Shown one piece after another: positions 1 to 9,536 of a stretch of 14,490 nt of DNA. Position numbers and translations under genes: made by a program. How positions within the stretch are numbered: position 1 is the stretch's first letter; each line of letters begins with the position of its first letter. Source of the DNA: Gamarada debralockiae (Eukaryota > Ascomycota > Leotiomycetes > Helotiales > Hyphodiscaceae); NCBI GenBank assembly GCA_002803225.1, contig NXFV01000991.1, positions 1 to 14,490 of the forward strand, written 5' to 3'. The notes below the pieces were generated by a model. The model saw only the letters and a program-made list of their open reading frames with translations. It did not search any database and had not been told where the DNA came from.

Positions 1-246
1 AGCATAGGGGTACAAGAGCTCGGTCATTCCATTCCTTTAGCCTTCTTTCCTTTCTTCCTTAGTTTAGTATTTTTAAAGACAATCGAGACTTAGATCTTTG
101 CGCTTCAGACCATTGCTTTGCTCCTGCCGTCACACATAAAGTAGGATAGAATTTATAAAAGGAATACCAATACTCTACTTAGGGGGATCTATGTTGAATA
201 ACCTTATAACGAAGAAAGAGCATTGTGTATATTCGGATAGTATCTA

Positions 247-432
247 CAGTAAACCCTCTCTATAAGAATCCTCGATATAAGAATGTCTTATAAAAACCTC
301 CTCTATAAGAATAAGATTCCCGGCCCCGCAGGGATAATTTTTGGTGAGGCCCACCACCTTTGTTAAGAATATCCTCTTAATATTCTTAATTTTTCCCGAT
401 CCCGAGCATATTCTTATATCCAGGTTTTACTG
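247..432. mobile_element. Pogo/Fot-type MITE with TA target duplication
   Basis: The left end reads CAGTAAACCCTCTCTATAAG and the reverse complement of the right end reads CAGTAAAACCTGGATATAAG, so about 25 bp of terminal inverted repeat match with only a few differences. Both ends are flanked by TA (245-246 and 433-434), the target duplication used by Tc1/mariner/pogo elements. TATAAGAAT occurs three times as a direct subterminal repeat (261-269, 276-284, 304-312) and once inverted as ATTCTTATA at 410-418. The 186-bp interior has no reading frame, so this is a non-autonomous miniature element that would need a transposase supplied in trans. The assignment to the pogo/Fot group rests on the CAGTAAAACCT-type end and the TA duplication; it is inferred from general knowledge of that group. 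Confidence 0.75.
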
Positions 433-434
433 TA

Positions 435-849
435 CTTTGGGATCCCTAGCGCTTGCCCCTTGAGTATCGTCGTCAAAACTTGACCCCTGAGCAATAGCTC
501 AGGCTTACTAACTGCATGCGAAGCGCAAGAGAGCAAATGTTAACTGATGATACCTTATTCTTTCATTTCTAGAAGCTCTACGTTAAGTGAGTGACTGTCT
601 TAAAATCCCATTTATTGATTCTGCGATTTTTGTTTATTCATTCACATCCACATGCACTTCATTATTTATTGGAAACTCTTATTTTAGGAAAGAATTCATT
701 CTTGAATTATCTATTACCTATCTTTTCAGTATCTCGACAAGTTTAAAATGCCATACCTCCCAATTTAATACCAGAAAATACAATACCTCCATGCCAATAC
801 CAAAAGAGACAAACTTACCTGTCCGGATACTAGTCTGTATCCTCGCCAG
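435..849. other. Gene-free stretch after the MITE
   Basis: I see no convincing coding frame. A plus-strand frame at 587-1132 is open but begins with GTG and lies antisense to the better minus-strand frame, so I treat it as a shadow. The only structure seen is a small perfect hairpin at 486-503. Confidence 0.5.
486..503. repeat. Short perfect hairpin
   Basis: CCTGAGC at 486-492 and GCTCAGG at 497-503 pair perfectly around an AATA loop. There is no U-run after it and no neighbouring gene that explains it. It may be chance. Confidence 0.35.
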
Positions 850-1395
850 TCATGTCCTCGTCTCGATCATCACCATGACGGTGCTGGCGTCGTCCTCCCT
901 CTCGTCCTCTTCCTGCTGCATTCTCAGCTCGAGCATGCTCGTACGATGCTGGATATCGAAATCGCTAATCTCGGAGGTCGGAGTTCGTTCTCGTTCTCTG
1001 CTAGCCTCTGCTTGTCTTATCGTTTGCGGATCAGCCTTCTATACCTCGCCTCTCCGTATGGTATCAAGGGTTTCTCGAAGGACCGTGCTAACATCACTCA
1101 CAATTAACGCATTTCATCTCTCTGATTCTTAGTGGGTATGGCGCGAAGCCCGATTAGACCGCCCGATGAATTCAGCAGGCGTTTCAAGCCCCGTGACGGA
1201 CTCAGCGATTCGTTGACGCTGTTCCGTGTCATATTGCATGTGTTCTGTATGATGATATCCTGTGCATGAGCAATGGCTGCTTCGGGCGAGCATCAATTCA
1301 CCCAGCATGGCTTCGAGGATATCTCCGAGGAGGTCCCCTGGAAGACCCTGCAGCTCTCTCCGATCGGACTTGTTGGAACGTGACACCTGAGTCAT
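850..1395 (-). pseudogene. Decayed hypothetical protein frame with three internal stops
   Basis: One minus-strand frame runs from ATG at 1395 to TGA at 852-850 (182 codons) and looks like protein throughout, but it is broken by TAA (1131-1129), TGA (1116-1114) and TAG (1041-1039). The part before the first stop starts MTQVSRSNKSDRRELQG. The part after the last stop is a charged, helix-like tail, including LELRMQQEEDEREDD. Each stop is one C-to-T change from a sense codon (CAA, CGA, CAG), as expected from repeat-induced or deamination-type decay. The frame is also open for nine codons upstream of the ATG, back to a possible splice acceptor near 1424, so it may be the 3' part of the frame at 1424-2031. 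I do not recognise the family. A small intron hiding the stops is possible, but I found no good donor. Confidence 0.4.
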
Positions 1396-1423
1396 AACCC
1401 ACGTATATATAGCCCTTGGATCA

Positions 1424-2031
1424 CTACTCTCTAAATGTCAAGCTGCTTTCACATCTTACAATTATGACCTCGCAACAGGACTCAGCCCAGCGAGCGCGAG
1501 CGCGTCACCAGTGAGCGATGTGTTGCGGATGAGCGAGGTACGTTTCGTAGCAGCCGAGGGCGAGGAGATGCAAGTCCCAATTGTTCGGTGACGTGTTCAT
1601 GAACTCTGGATTTGCTTTGATGGCTCCGTCATGGAGGACGGAATCATTAAAGATCATCCGAGATTGTCCTGCGATCACGAGAGGTGGGCCGGTATAGGTT
1701 TGATGGGTTGTCCAGACTATGAAGGTGTCTGGGATTTCCTAAATCCCTCAATTGGTTCTTCCCGGAAACACTCATCGAATTCGTCGAGATCTCCGGTTTC
1801 GTCCTCGAGCATCTCTCGTTGTCGGATGGCGACGACATCTGGATGCGGAAGACAGGTTTTAATATCAACCATGTATACTTTCGCAGCAGCAAAGTTGTCC
1901 ATTGGGTTGATAAGTATCCAGGTTTGAGACGGCACGGCAGGTTGCCACCTAGCTTTCGTAAGGCCAAACCCTATAGCGGTTGCGGAATGGACATTCCGTG
2001 CTCTATCTTTTAAATAAGGCCCGAAGACACC
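1424..2031 (-). pseudogene. Protein-like frame with a frame change, unrecognised
   Basis: On the minus strand an open frame runs from 2031 to 1717 and includes NPMDNFAAAKVYMVDIK and an acidic LEDETGDLDEFDE. Around 1737 the protein-like reading passes to the next frame, starting IPDTFIVWTTHQTYTGPP and running to TGA at 1507-1505. No initiator ATG is visible before the first segment, which follows a TAA at 2034-2032. A GTGACG donor at 1508 and an AG acceptor at 1425-1424 would remove 85 nt and join this reading in phase to the downstream frame that enters 1395. That suggests both pieces are parts of one ancestral gene. The antisense plus-strand frames here are also open, so the coding strand is not certain. 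The frame change at 1737 may be an indel or an unrecognised intron. Confidence 0.35.
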
Positions 2032-2966
2032 TTATATACCTTTGAAAGAAGTTAATCGAGGTTCCTATACTTGCTTCTAAACGCGAAAGGGGATAGTATA
2101 CGTCTAGATAAGGGGGCTAGACCCCACGTGACTGAAGACATGTAATTTATAATTAAAACACTACTAAAGTAGTAATTTTAAGAGCCCTATTTTACGCCTC
2201 TCCTTCCGTGGTATCTAGTAAGTAGAAAGGAACATGTGAGTATATTCGAAAAGGTGTGCTGAGCCAAGTATCCGGCGTCACGTGCGGGGGGGCCCGATAT
2301 AGGGCGAGTCTTGCACACTCCCTCTAGTTCAGTACCCCTCGCATTCTCTCCCTTCATCGACCTCGTTACTAGTGGGCAAAGTGCACGCCACAGCAGCAAA
2401 GCGATATCGCACGAGCACAGAGTTCTGCCGGCAGGCCTATCAAGTGAGACTGGTGTGGTTGCACAACGTCTTCAAGTCAGCAATCGCGGGGCTGAGCTGA
2501 AAGCCAAATGCCATGGGAGTGAAAAGGTGGTGTGATAAGGCTTCGGATTCTAGTGGGCTGAGCGAGAGTCGGTCTTGGGTGTGTGCTTCCAGTGAAAACC
2601 AACGAGGCTGAGCAGGTCAAGAAGGCGACAGAATTCTGTGATGTGGATGCAGCCTGTACACGCAAAGATCGCGTTGCAGAACTACCCACTTCGTTGCATA
2701 ATCTCGTTATGTCTATTCGCTATTTGGGCTTCTAGTGAGCGTGATGCGTTTAATCACTGGTGCTTCTTGCATTGTGTCATGAAATTCGTTATTCGTCCGA
2801 GCTGCTTCACTATCAATTCGCCGAAATCCCAAACAAAATAAAACGGTACCTCCACAAGGAAAATGTCCCAAAGCCGATTGCTCGATAACCTGTAAGCGAA
2901 TTACAACAGAATAGGAGAGTCATTTGCTGGATAGGCCATGAAGTTGGTCAATCGCCCTTCGTCGCC
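2032..2966. other. Gene-free stretch
   Basis: The part around 2030-2200 is AT-rich and contains ACTACT/AGTAGT arms around an AA centre near 2161-2174. The remainder has only short frames, which start at non-ATG codons or resemble no protein. CACGTG hexamers occur at 2125-2130 and 2279-2284. The last part should contain the 3' untranslated region of the minus-strand gene ending at 2967. Confidence 0.5.
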
Positions 2967-4075
2967 TTAGAGTGACGTCAAGTCCAGTGCAGGGATCTCT
3001 TCGCCCGGGAAGTCTCTTTGCCACTCATTTCGCAATTCTTCGAGTTTTTCCTTGTTGTGACCTTTCCCTTCTGTGTACTTGGTCCAGTATCTGTGAATTT
3101 GAAACCGTCGATTCTCGGTATCGAAGTTTTTCACGGCAATGTCAAGTTCCGCCTTAAGCTTATGATATTGCTCTAGAGTGGTGGGGTCCTTGGATTTTTT
3201 TGGCCCTTCTACTTTCCTCTGAATTGGTGCATATTTATCTCTTAGTGCGTTCATAATATCACGGAGCTCTTCACGTTTCTCTGCTGTGAGGTTGTTAATT
3301 GATGCGGGAATGAATAGCTGGGTCAAGGCAAGCTTACAGCCTTTCTCCACATTATGAACATTATGATCGTCCATCAGATTTGGTACATCCAGGATCCTAT
3401 TTTGGTGGATAGACTGAGAGCCGATGATAAGGTCATACATCGGATGCTCGGAGATCAAAAAGCGCATGTCGCGGAATACGCGGGTGCTGTTGCTATGGTA
3501 CCACGTCAGGGAGATTGCGCCTTGCGGGATGAGCTTGTGGCCAGTTACTCCAGTCCCTCCAGCCTCTTCCGCTTTTGTCAATGGTTGAAAGGAGGACTCA
3601 GGGTATCCAAGAACATTGGTGACAAACATTTTGGACACCAGGTTCCCTTGAAGGTTTCCGGTGTCGATCGTGCATTTGGCTTCCTTCGGTATGAAATGTC
3701 TTGACTCGTCCTTTTGACTCGAAAGAACATAGACAGGTAGAATCCATGGAGAGGGGCGGTGATCCTGTAACTTGGGTCAGTGACTACTTCGCGATGAGCA
3801 GTTGTTAAATAACATACCTGGTCCTCTTCGGGCTTTGTTGGCATGGCTGTCATACTCAATGAAACTCTGCCTCTCCTTCTAATGCAGAAGATGCCCAAAA
3901 GATGGTCCAGCCAGGCAAATTCCTTGACTTTGTTTGTTGTGCCGTACGCAGTATCTAGTTTGTACTCCAACTCTTCATCATATCCGACAAGCGTGATTCG
4001 AGATCTGCTAGATCGCATAGAGGGCTTGACGGAAGATGACCTGTGCGAGATGGGGGGGAAATTGTGCATGGGCAT
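2967..4075 (-). CDS. Retropepsin-like domain protein (aspartic protease fold), two exons
   Basis: Exon 1 is 4075-3818 and exon 2 is 3764-2967. The 53-nt intron (3817-3765) begins GTATGT, ends TTACAG and has CACTGAC as branch point; joining is in phase 0 and gives 351 aa. Residues about 88-215 carry a retropepsin-like signature: CTIDTGNLQGNLVS with D120-T121-G122, and 75 residues on YDLIIGSQSI with the hydrophobic-hydrophobic-Gly motif (I199-I200-G201). This spacing fits a single retropepsin lobe, which would act as a dimer. Residues 245-340 are highly charged and probably helical. No polymerase, integrase or Gag-like frame lies nearby, so this is a host-type gene. Position 123 after DTG is Asn where active retropepsins usually have Ala or Ser, so proteolysis is uncertain. 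The ATG at 4075 has A at -3. The frame stays open upstream to a TAG near 4195 without another ATG, so a 5' exon could be missing. Confidence 0.75.
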
Positions 4076-4203
4076 TTTCGAAATGGACTCGGGTTTATCG
4101 CATTCTAAGACTGCGGAGCTTTCAGCGTCAGCCAAGATGCAGGTACCCTTGCGGATTTTAAAAAAATTGGGAACTGACCATCTATTGTGGGAACTCTAGT
4201 CAT

Positions 4204-6695
4204 GTTTCTGTTCACCATCCAAGTGAAGTCTTCTGCAAATATGAAGCGTTTGTAGTTGGGTCCTTGTTTGCAACGATGTTGAGCGCGAGGCTGCGGGGTA
4301 AAGTGCGAGAAGCAATATATGTAGCAACGGGCCGGGGACCAGAGGTGCTTCGCTGCTGTGATGGGTCGCCTTTTGGAGAGCCTCACTTGCACTTTCTCAC
4401 AAATTTATGCGAGACCGCAGTAAGAAAAGCCACATGAGTCGCCTGGATGGCAGGTTCCAAGCAGGAACTTCAGGGAAGAGGCTCACCGTCTCGTGGGGAT
4501 GGAGAATCTGGGGTTCCACGGACAGCAAGGTGCTGACAAAGCCGGCTCGGACCCGCACCAGGGTATTGTCAGAATTGGTAACGGATCAGAAACTTTGGAA
4601 AGACCGTATCTCACCACAACAGCTTTTTGAAGAAAAATTAAGTTAACTATGCGATTCTGCACTATCGGGAGTGCAAATCACATAAAGATCTTAATTGTTT
4701 ATTTCGAAAGTTGAGGGTTTTGTTTTCGTTTGAAGAATTTCCGGCCGTCACGAGCAGTGTCACCCACTGGTGCCCCAACAATGCGAACCTTTTCGGCTCT
4801 CCCGTTCCGCCTCTGACCGAATACAGCTTTCCGTGATTGCTTTTTCTTAGGCAGTCGTGGCTCCCTTGCGACTCAAGTGCGGAGTTGCTTTCCTCTTGTC
4901 AGTTGATCCGGCAGGAAACCAAGTAATGGTTGCTCAGCTCGTATTCAGCGATGTCTCAACCAAGGTGATGGTGTGATGAGGCTCCAGGGCGAGTAGGGAA
5001 CTCGGTCATCGATATCGGCGCATCAGAGAAAGAGTGAGGGAGGACGAAAGGTTGGGCGTTGACAAAGAAGGACCCATCAGCCGGCCTGCCTGGCGGCTCC
5101 CAGATCCCTCTTATATAAAGCGACCACATTTCATCCCGTTTTCGCAAAGTGTCGCCACTTGTCCTCGCAGAGTTTTCCTAAGATCGAGTGGACTAAACCG
5201 TTGACCGCCATGATGCGTGCTGTCGAACTCCGACATCCGAACGCTGACAGCCTATCACGTCAAGTTGTCCATAGCTGGCGCTTACCCGTGCACAGGAAGG
5301 TTGAGAAGAGTCCCCTATTTCTTTTGAGTGGTTGTGAGATTCGACCTTGTGAAACGAGAGGCATGTGGATAATGCCATTCCAAGTGGAAGCGATGAGACG
5401 CCTGAGATTATATATCTCAGCTCCTTCCAGCCTTCTCGCACTCGGTGTCATTCAGGAATTGGCATTCCGTTTGCCTGACTGCAGAAGCCAAGGCATCCTC
5501 CTGTGAGGCTCGGATCTTGACAGATGCATCTCGGCCGAGCCTCTCATCGCACCCAGTTCAACGCGCTGCATATAGTTGCATAATGGGTATGATCGGGGCG
5601 GAGGTGCCAGCGCACGCATGCCTTTGGTCATGACCAATCCGAAATTGGTGCCTTATGTTATTGTATTCGGTTGATCAAGCTTGAAGTTGTTCTATTTTGC
5701 TTTCCGTTTCAATATCACCTCTGTGTATGGGCACTGAGACTACTCTATCTTAGCCAGACCTTTCCTCGTCTTTATTCAAAAGAGCAGACCCAATTTCATT
5801 TTTCCAATCACTCCTTTACGTCTCGTATCATGCTCCGACTGCAGACGATTTGGTCAATGGGCATCATTGGATGGCATGGACTAATCAGATACCAGTCCAC
5901 CCACATCTAGCTCACAGCAAACAGGAGTTGCAGTATCGATCTGCGCAATCTATTCGTTCGTGACGAGCGTCACAGAGTGAGATATTATTCCGTGTCCGAC
6001 ACAAATCCTACTCGTCATCACTGGAGGCATGAATAAGGCTCGTGCCTTCCACCAAGCCGTGATGCCGGTCCGAGCAAGAGTTGAAGGGGGCGGATGATTC
6101 CAGATCAGACATGTTTGTACAAAATCTTGCCACTTTGCAATCGACGAGGGAGTTTGCGGACCAAGTATCAGGAGAGGAAATTCTTCATAGTCAACAAAAA
6201 GGGCTATGCTGAACATCGCCAGCGTAGCAGCGGCAGCCTTCGGGATCACCTTCGCCTGAACGAATGAACAGATCGCTCTGCATGCAAGATGCGGTCAAAT
6301 TTTCTTTCTTGCATCGTGCAACATGCTGTATGACATGATGGGCCCTTCTCGTTCGCCTCAAGTTAAGCACCCACAGGACCTCGAGGCCAATGGGTTGTCT
6401 TCGGATTCCAAAAGGCAGGGCATCGACGCACTTCGCCTCCTTGGGATCGAATATTGGTTGCTAGACATCGTTTCCCTACACTGGGAGCAGACTCAACGGG
6501 CCGTGGACAACACACCGTGGAGTGAGGGAAGCCCCGCCCGCAGTTGCGATAGTTTCGCCCCACCCAGCAACTTTACTTCAAAAGACGGGGTCGGTCAGCA
6601 CGTTCATGCGAAGCGCCGTCTGTGATCTCTTACTTCCTGCTCTATCAACTCATCGTTTGCCACCACTTGAAGCAATAATTGGGACGAATCAGAGA
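4204..6695. other. Long stretch without a recognisable gene
   Basis: About 2.5 kb with no frame that I can defend. ATG-started short frames exist at 4407-4646 (79 aa, plus) and 5210-5506 (98 aa, plus). The second lies about 95 nt after a TATATAA at 5112-5118 and has a fair start context (CCGCCATGATG), but its predicted protein shows no recognisable motif. A minus-strand frame at 6249-5950 (starting GTG) contains a hydrophobic patch, MFSIALFVDYEEFPLLIL, but no usable start. The 3' end should include the promoter of the DUF6594 gene. No inverted-repeat element was seen. Confidence 0.45.
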
Positions 6696-8052
6696 ATGAG
6701 CATCCATATCTACGAAGATATGGACCCAAGCGAGCCTTCCATATCCAATTCCGGGTCGGAGAAGATGTCTCCTACAACCACAGCCTTTTCCTCACAACCG
6801 CCAAGCCCTGGATTAAGAAATAATCACCGCAATGGAGGTGTCAGCGTAGACGATGTCACCGGTCCGGTTCCTGGATGGCCTGTCTTGGCCAGAACAGTAG
6901 CCGACAAACCTGCGTTTGCAGCCTTTCCATCTTTCACGGATCTCAACGTGAAGTCCTTACTCTACTATCAAGCCCAACTCATCAGACTGAGGAAAGAACT
7001 GCATGAAGCTGAATACCAAGACTTTTTCCACGGTGATTCCTCACAAGCCCACTTTGCAGAAGACTTGGATTGGTTGCTCGACTCAGAGCAAAAGGACTCG
7101 GAGCAAAATCCCGAGCAGTTGAAAATCCTTGAAAAGATTCGGACTATTCTGGATAAATACAGTGAGCCCCTTTGAGAATTTCCGTGCAAAGGAGAATCCT
7201 ACTGATTTGATCATTCTCAAAGATGCTGCGCTCATCCAATTCTCAAAAGTATCTGCATTCCCAGAGGCTGATAGTAGCAATGTCGAGTGTCTGAGGAACT
7301 GTGCAAGGGAAGTTTTTAATGGCTCTGCTATCACGGGATCAGGTTCCAAGACCTGGGGCACACTTGGGAAGGCGAACGGAACGCAAAAATCATTCTGGCA
7401 GCTGTTTTGGGGCCTTTTCGTGGGCTTTTTCAAGACTCAAGAAGTGAAGCGCGCCGAGGTACCGCAAGAATTTCAAGAGCATCTGATAGTCCCTCGGGTG
7501 GGAAGCAAACCGGATGGCTTAACGTTATGGGTCGCGTACAGCTTTATCCCGCTGTTCCATTATGTGTGGAGAGGATGTGGAGAACCTACCTGGGCGAAAC
7601 TTTGGGAGAGAGTGAAGGGCCGGTTGTCTTCATGCCATCTTCCACGATTCCGTCAAGACTCGAATGCATCCACCACTGACACTGCGGTATCGAGAGGCTC
7701 AAATCTCTCTAAGGTCGGCGAAAAGAATCTCACCGCTTACTCGAAAAGCTGGATTTTCCGCGTCACGTCCATATTGACAACCATTGTAGCCTGCCTCCTT
7801 CCCATCATCGCCATCATCGTTCTCTCCAGGGTGCACACGATGGGAATGATACTTGGACTAATCGCTCTTTTCAACACCGTCTTCGCCTTTGGTCTCGTCC
7901 TTATCTCATCGGAAAGCTCACGGGTTGAAATCTTTACTGCGACTGCTGCGTAAGTCTGTCCTCTCCTCCACAACACATCTTGCTAACGCTCCGCCTTCAG
8001 GTTCTCGGCAGTGATGGTGGTATTTGTCCAGAACAAGATCTCTCAGAACTAA
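6696..8052 (+). CDS. DUF6594 family membrane protein, three exons
   Basis: The exons are 6696-7161, 7223-7949 and 8001-8052, giving 414 aa. Intron 1 (61 nt) begins GTGAGC, has ACTGAT as branch point and ends AAAG. It joins DKY to NAALIQFSKVSAFPEAD, the continuation expected for this family. Intron 2 (51 nt) begins GTAAGT, has a perfect TGCTAAC branch point and ends TTCAG, joining TATA to AFSAVMVVFVQ. Residues 1-70 are Ser/Pro-rich and likely disordered. The domain starts at AFPSFTDLNVKSLLYYQAQL (about 75) with a charged helix after it. Three hydrophobic segments lie at about 336-356, 362-383 and 391-407, the last two around SESSRVEIFTATAA, typical of DUF6594 C-termini. The function of the family is unknown. 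The segment from about 187 to 330 is long and includes FWQLFWGLFVGFF, possibly a membrane-contacting stretch. The ATG at 6696 has A at -3; ATG at 6720 is an alternative. Confidence 0.88.
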
Positions 8053-8366
8053 GTCTGGGAATGGGAGTGTTTGTTCGGATTGAGAATGGGCGTTTGGAAA
8101 GGAATTTCTTATGGAAACACCGCAAGGTATATGATTTGGATGATTGACGGCCGTTTCTGGAGTATTGTGAGAGGGCGGATGATTCCTGGTTGTTGGCGGA
8201 GTCCGGCTCACGATTTAATGACTCTTAAAACCCCTATTGTTTCTTGCTAGTTTATATTTCCTTAATGAATGACTTGATCCCTACGCCATGATGTTGCAAA
8301 TGCCGACTTGTTGGTGGCCCATGCCTTGGAAGAGGTCGCCATCAGCAAGTAAGGCGAGGTTAGACA

Positions 8367-8376
8367 GTCACGTGAC
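8367..8376. promoter_or_regulatory. GTCACGTGAC palindrome (bHLH/E-box type site)
   Basis: This is a perfect 10-bp palindrome with the CACGTG core bound by fungal bHLH factors of the Cbf1/Tye7 type. It lies 315 bp after one gene and more than 1 kb before the next, so no target gene is evident. Three other CACGTG hexamers occur in gene-free parts of the window (2125, 2279, 13195). Function is inferred only. Confidence 0.3.
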
Positions 8377-9143
8377 CAACATCTTGCCCCTTTTTTCTCT
8401 GCTGAATCTTCCATTTGTAGGAAAAGACCCAAAGCGCACAACTCCTTGCATGGTGAAAAGAGCCAAATTAAAGTCAAATTCTTACAATGTTCGGGGGTAG
8501 TTCTGACAAATCTCCGATCAATCTCTTTCTGGTATTCGGTTTGCCGAGTTTCCCGGAATGAAGATATATTCCCACACTTCGATTGCTCGCATAAATGAAT
8601 ATTCATAATGGACACAGCGTCTTGAATCTAAAGCCTTCACAATAAGACATCAATGTATTCATTCTAGGCAGGCTATCTCTCAGTTCAAAACGCAATCGCA
8701 ATGGTGGCCGCTATGATCTGTATCTGAGAGAGTGAAGAGAGGCTATTTTTAGTTTCGTGAAAAATTAAAAAAGTTTTCCGTAAATACACTATACCAAAAC
8801 CAAAATGACAAATTTCATTAAATAAAGTGAGACAGCGAAGAGTTGGAGCTTCGAAATGCCGTAGTGTCGTGGAGACTTGATTCTTTCCCACGCGACCACC
8901 ACGCGAAAGTCCCATCAACTTCGCGAGTTTCACACTTTTAAAAAGAATATATAATCAAAAACCAAATTTTCGATAACAAATACAACAGGCGCCAAAGCCC
9001 CTTGGTTAGATCAAATATGTGTTCAAGAGTTTGAAGTGAGAGATGGCCAACAACTAATGATTGATCGAACCTCATGACAAAACACGAGCATTATGAGCGG
9101 AAATTCCGTATACGAATGTGAATTCAACAATAACAGCGACAGA

Positions 9144-9169
9144 GATCAATTTGAGACCGAAAATTGATC
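9144..9169. repeat. 9-bp perfect inverted repeat with 8-nt loop
   Basis: GATCAATTT at 9144-9152 pairs perfectly with AAATTGATC at 9161-9169. It lies about 370 bp upstream of the first Cys/His mini-protein gene and inside no convincing coding frame. It could be an operator-like site or chance. Confidence 0.4.
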
Positions 9170-9536
9170 TTCGACGACGAGGAATGTAAGCACTCGACTT
9201 TGGGCTGAACTCTTTTTTGCGTTTTGCTCTGTTCAATCCCCTTTTTCGCTCGCGAATTTTTGAGGTCTCCGCGAAGGCTCGCTTGAGAAAGGGGCCTTTA
9301 CTCGATTTGGTGCACTGGCGTGGGTCTGTCCGCCGATTCTGGGATCCAGAGAAAGCCGGGGTTTTCACCTTAGATCATTCCGGAAGGACCTGCAACATCG
9401 CGAGGAAGGGCAGTCCTCGTAAGGAAAGTACGAACTCAAGATTCATTTCCTCAACTTCCAAAACAATACGCCACATCAAATATCTTCACCTTCTGAGTAT
9501 TGATTGACACTGGCCAAAGATTTGGGCGCCACCAGG

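Larger units (their letters stand above)
8053..9536. other. Gene-free stretch with one hairpin and one E-box palindrome
   Basis: The start should be the 3' untranslated region of the DUF6594 gene. Frames at 8615-8262 and 9368-9072 (minus) start at GTG and show no domain-like pattern. The second is rich in Arg/Lys and resembles a composition artefact. The 8740-8970 part is AT-rich. The final part is the presumed promoter of the first small Cys/His protein gene. Confidence 0.45.

Noticed and set aside
587..1132. 181-codon plus-strand open frame rich in Ser and Leu
   Set aside because: It begins at GTG, and its Ser/Leu-rich part is the antisense shadow of the acidic, protein-like minus frame.
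4407..4646. 79-aa plus-strand frame starting with ATG
   Set aside because: It is short, has no domain-like pattern or supporting promoter, and lies close to divergent uncertain frames.
5210..5506. 98-aa plus-strand frame with a TATA-like box upstream and a fair ATG context
   Set aside because: The translation has no recognisable motif or splice structure and overlaps equally long open frames on the minus strand. Chance cannot be excluded.
9072..9368. Arg/Lys-rich minus-strand frame with a hydrophobic end
   Set aside because: It starts at GTG with no ATG and has no splice signals in suitable positions.
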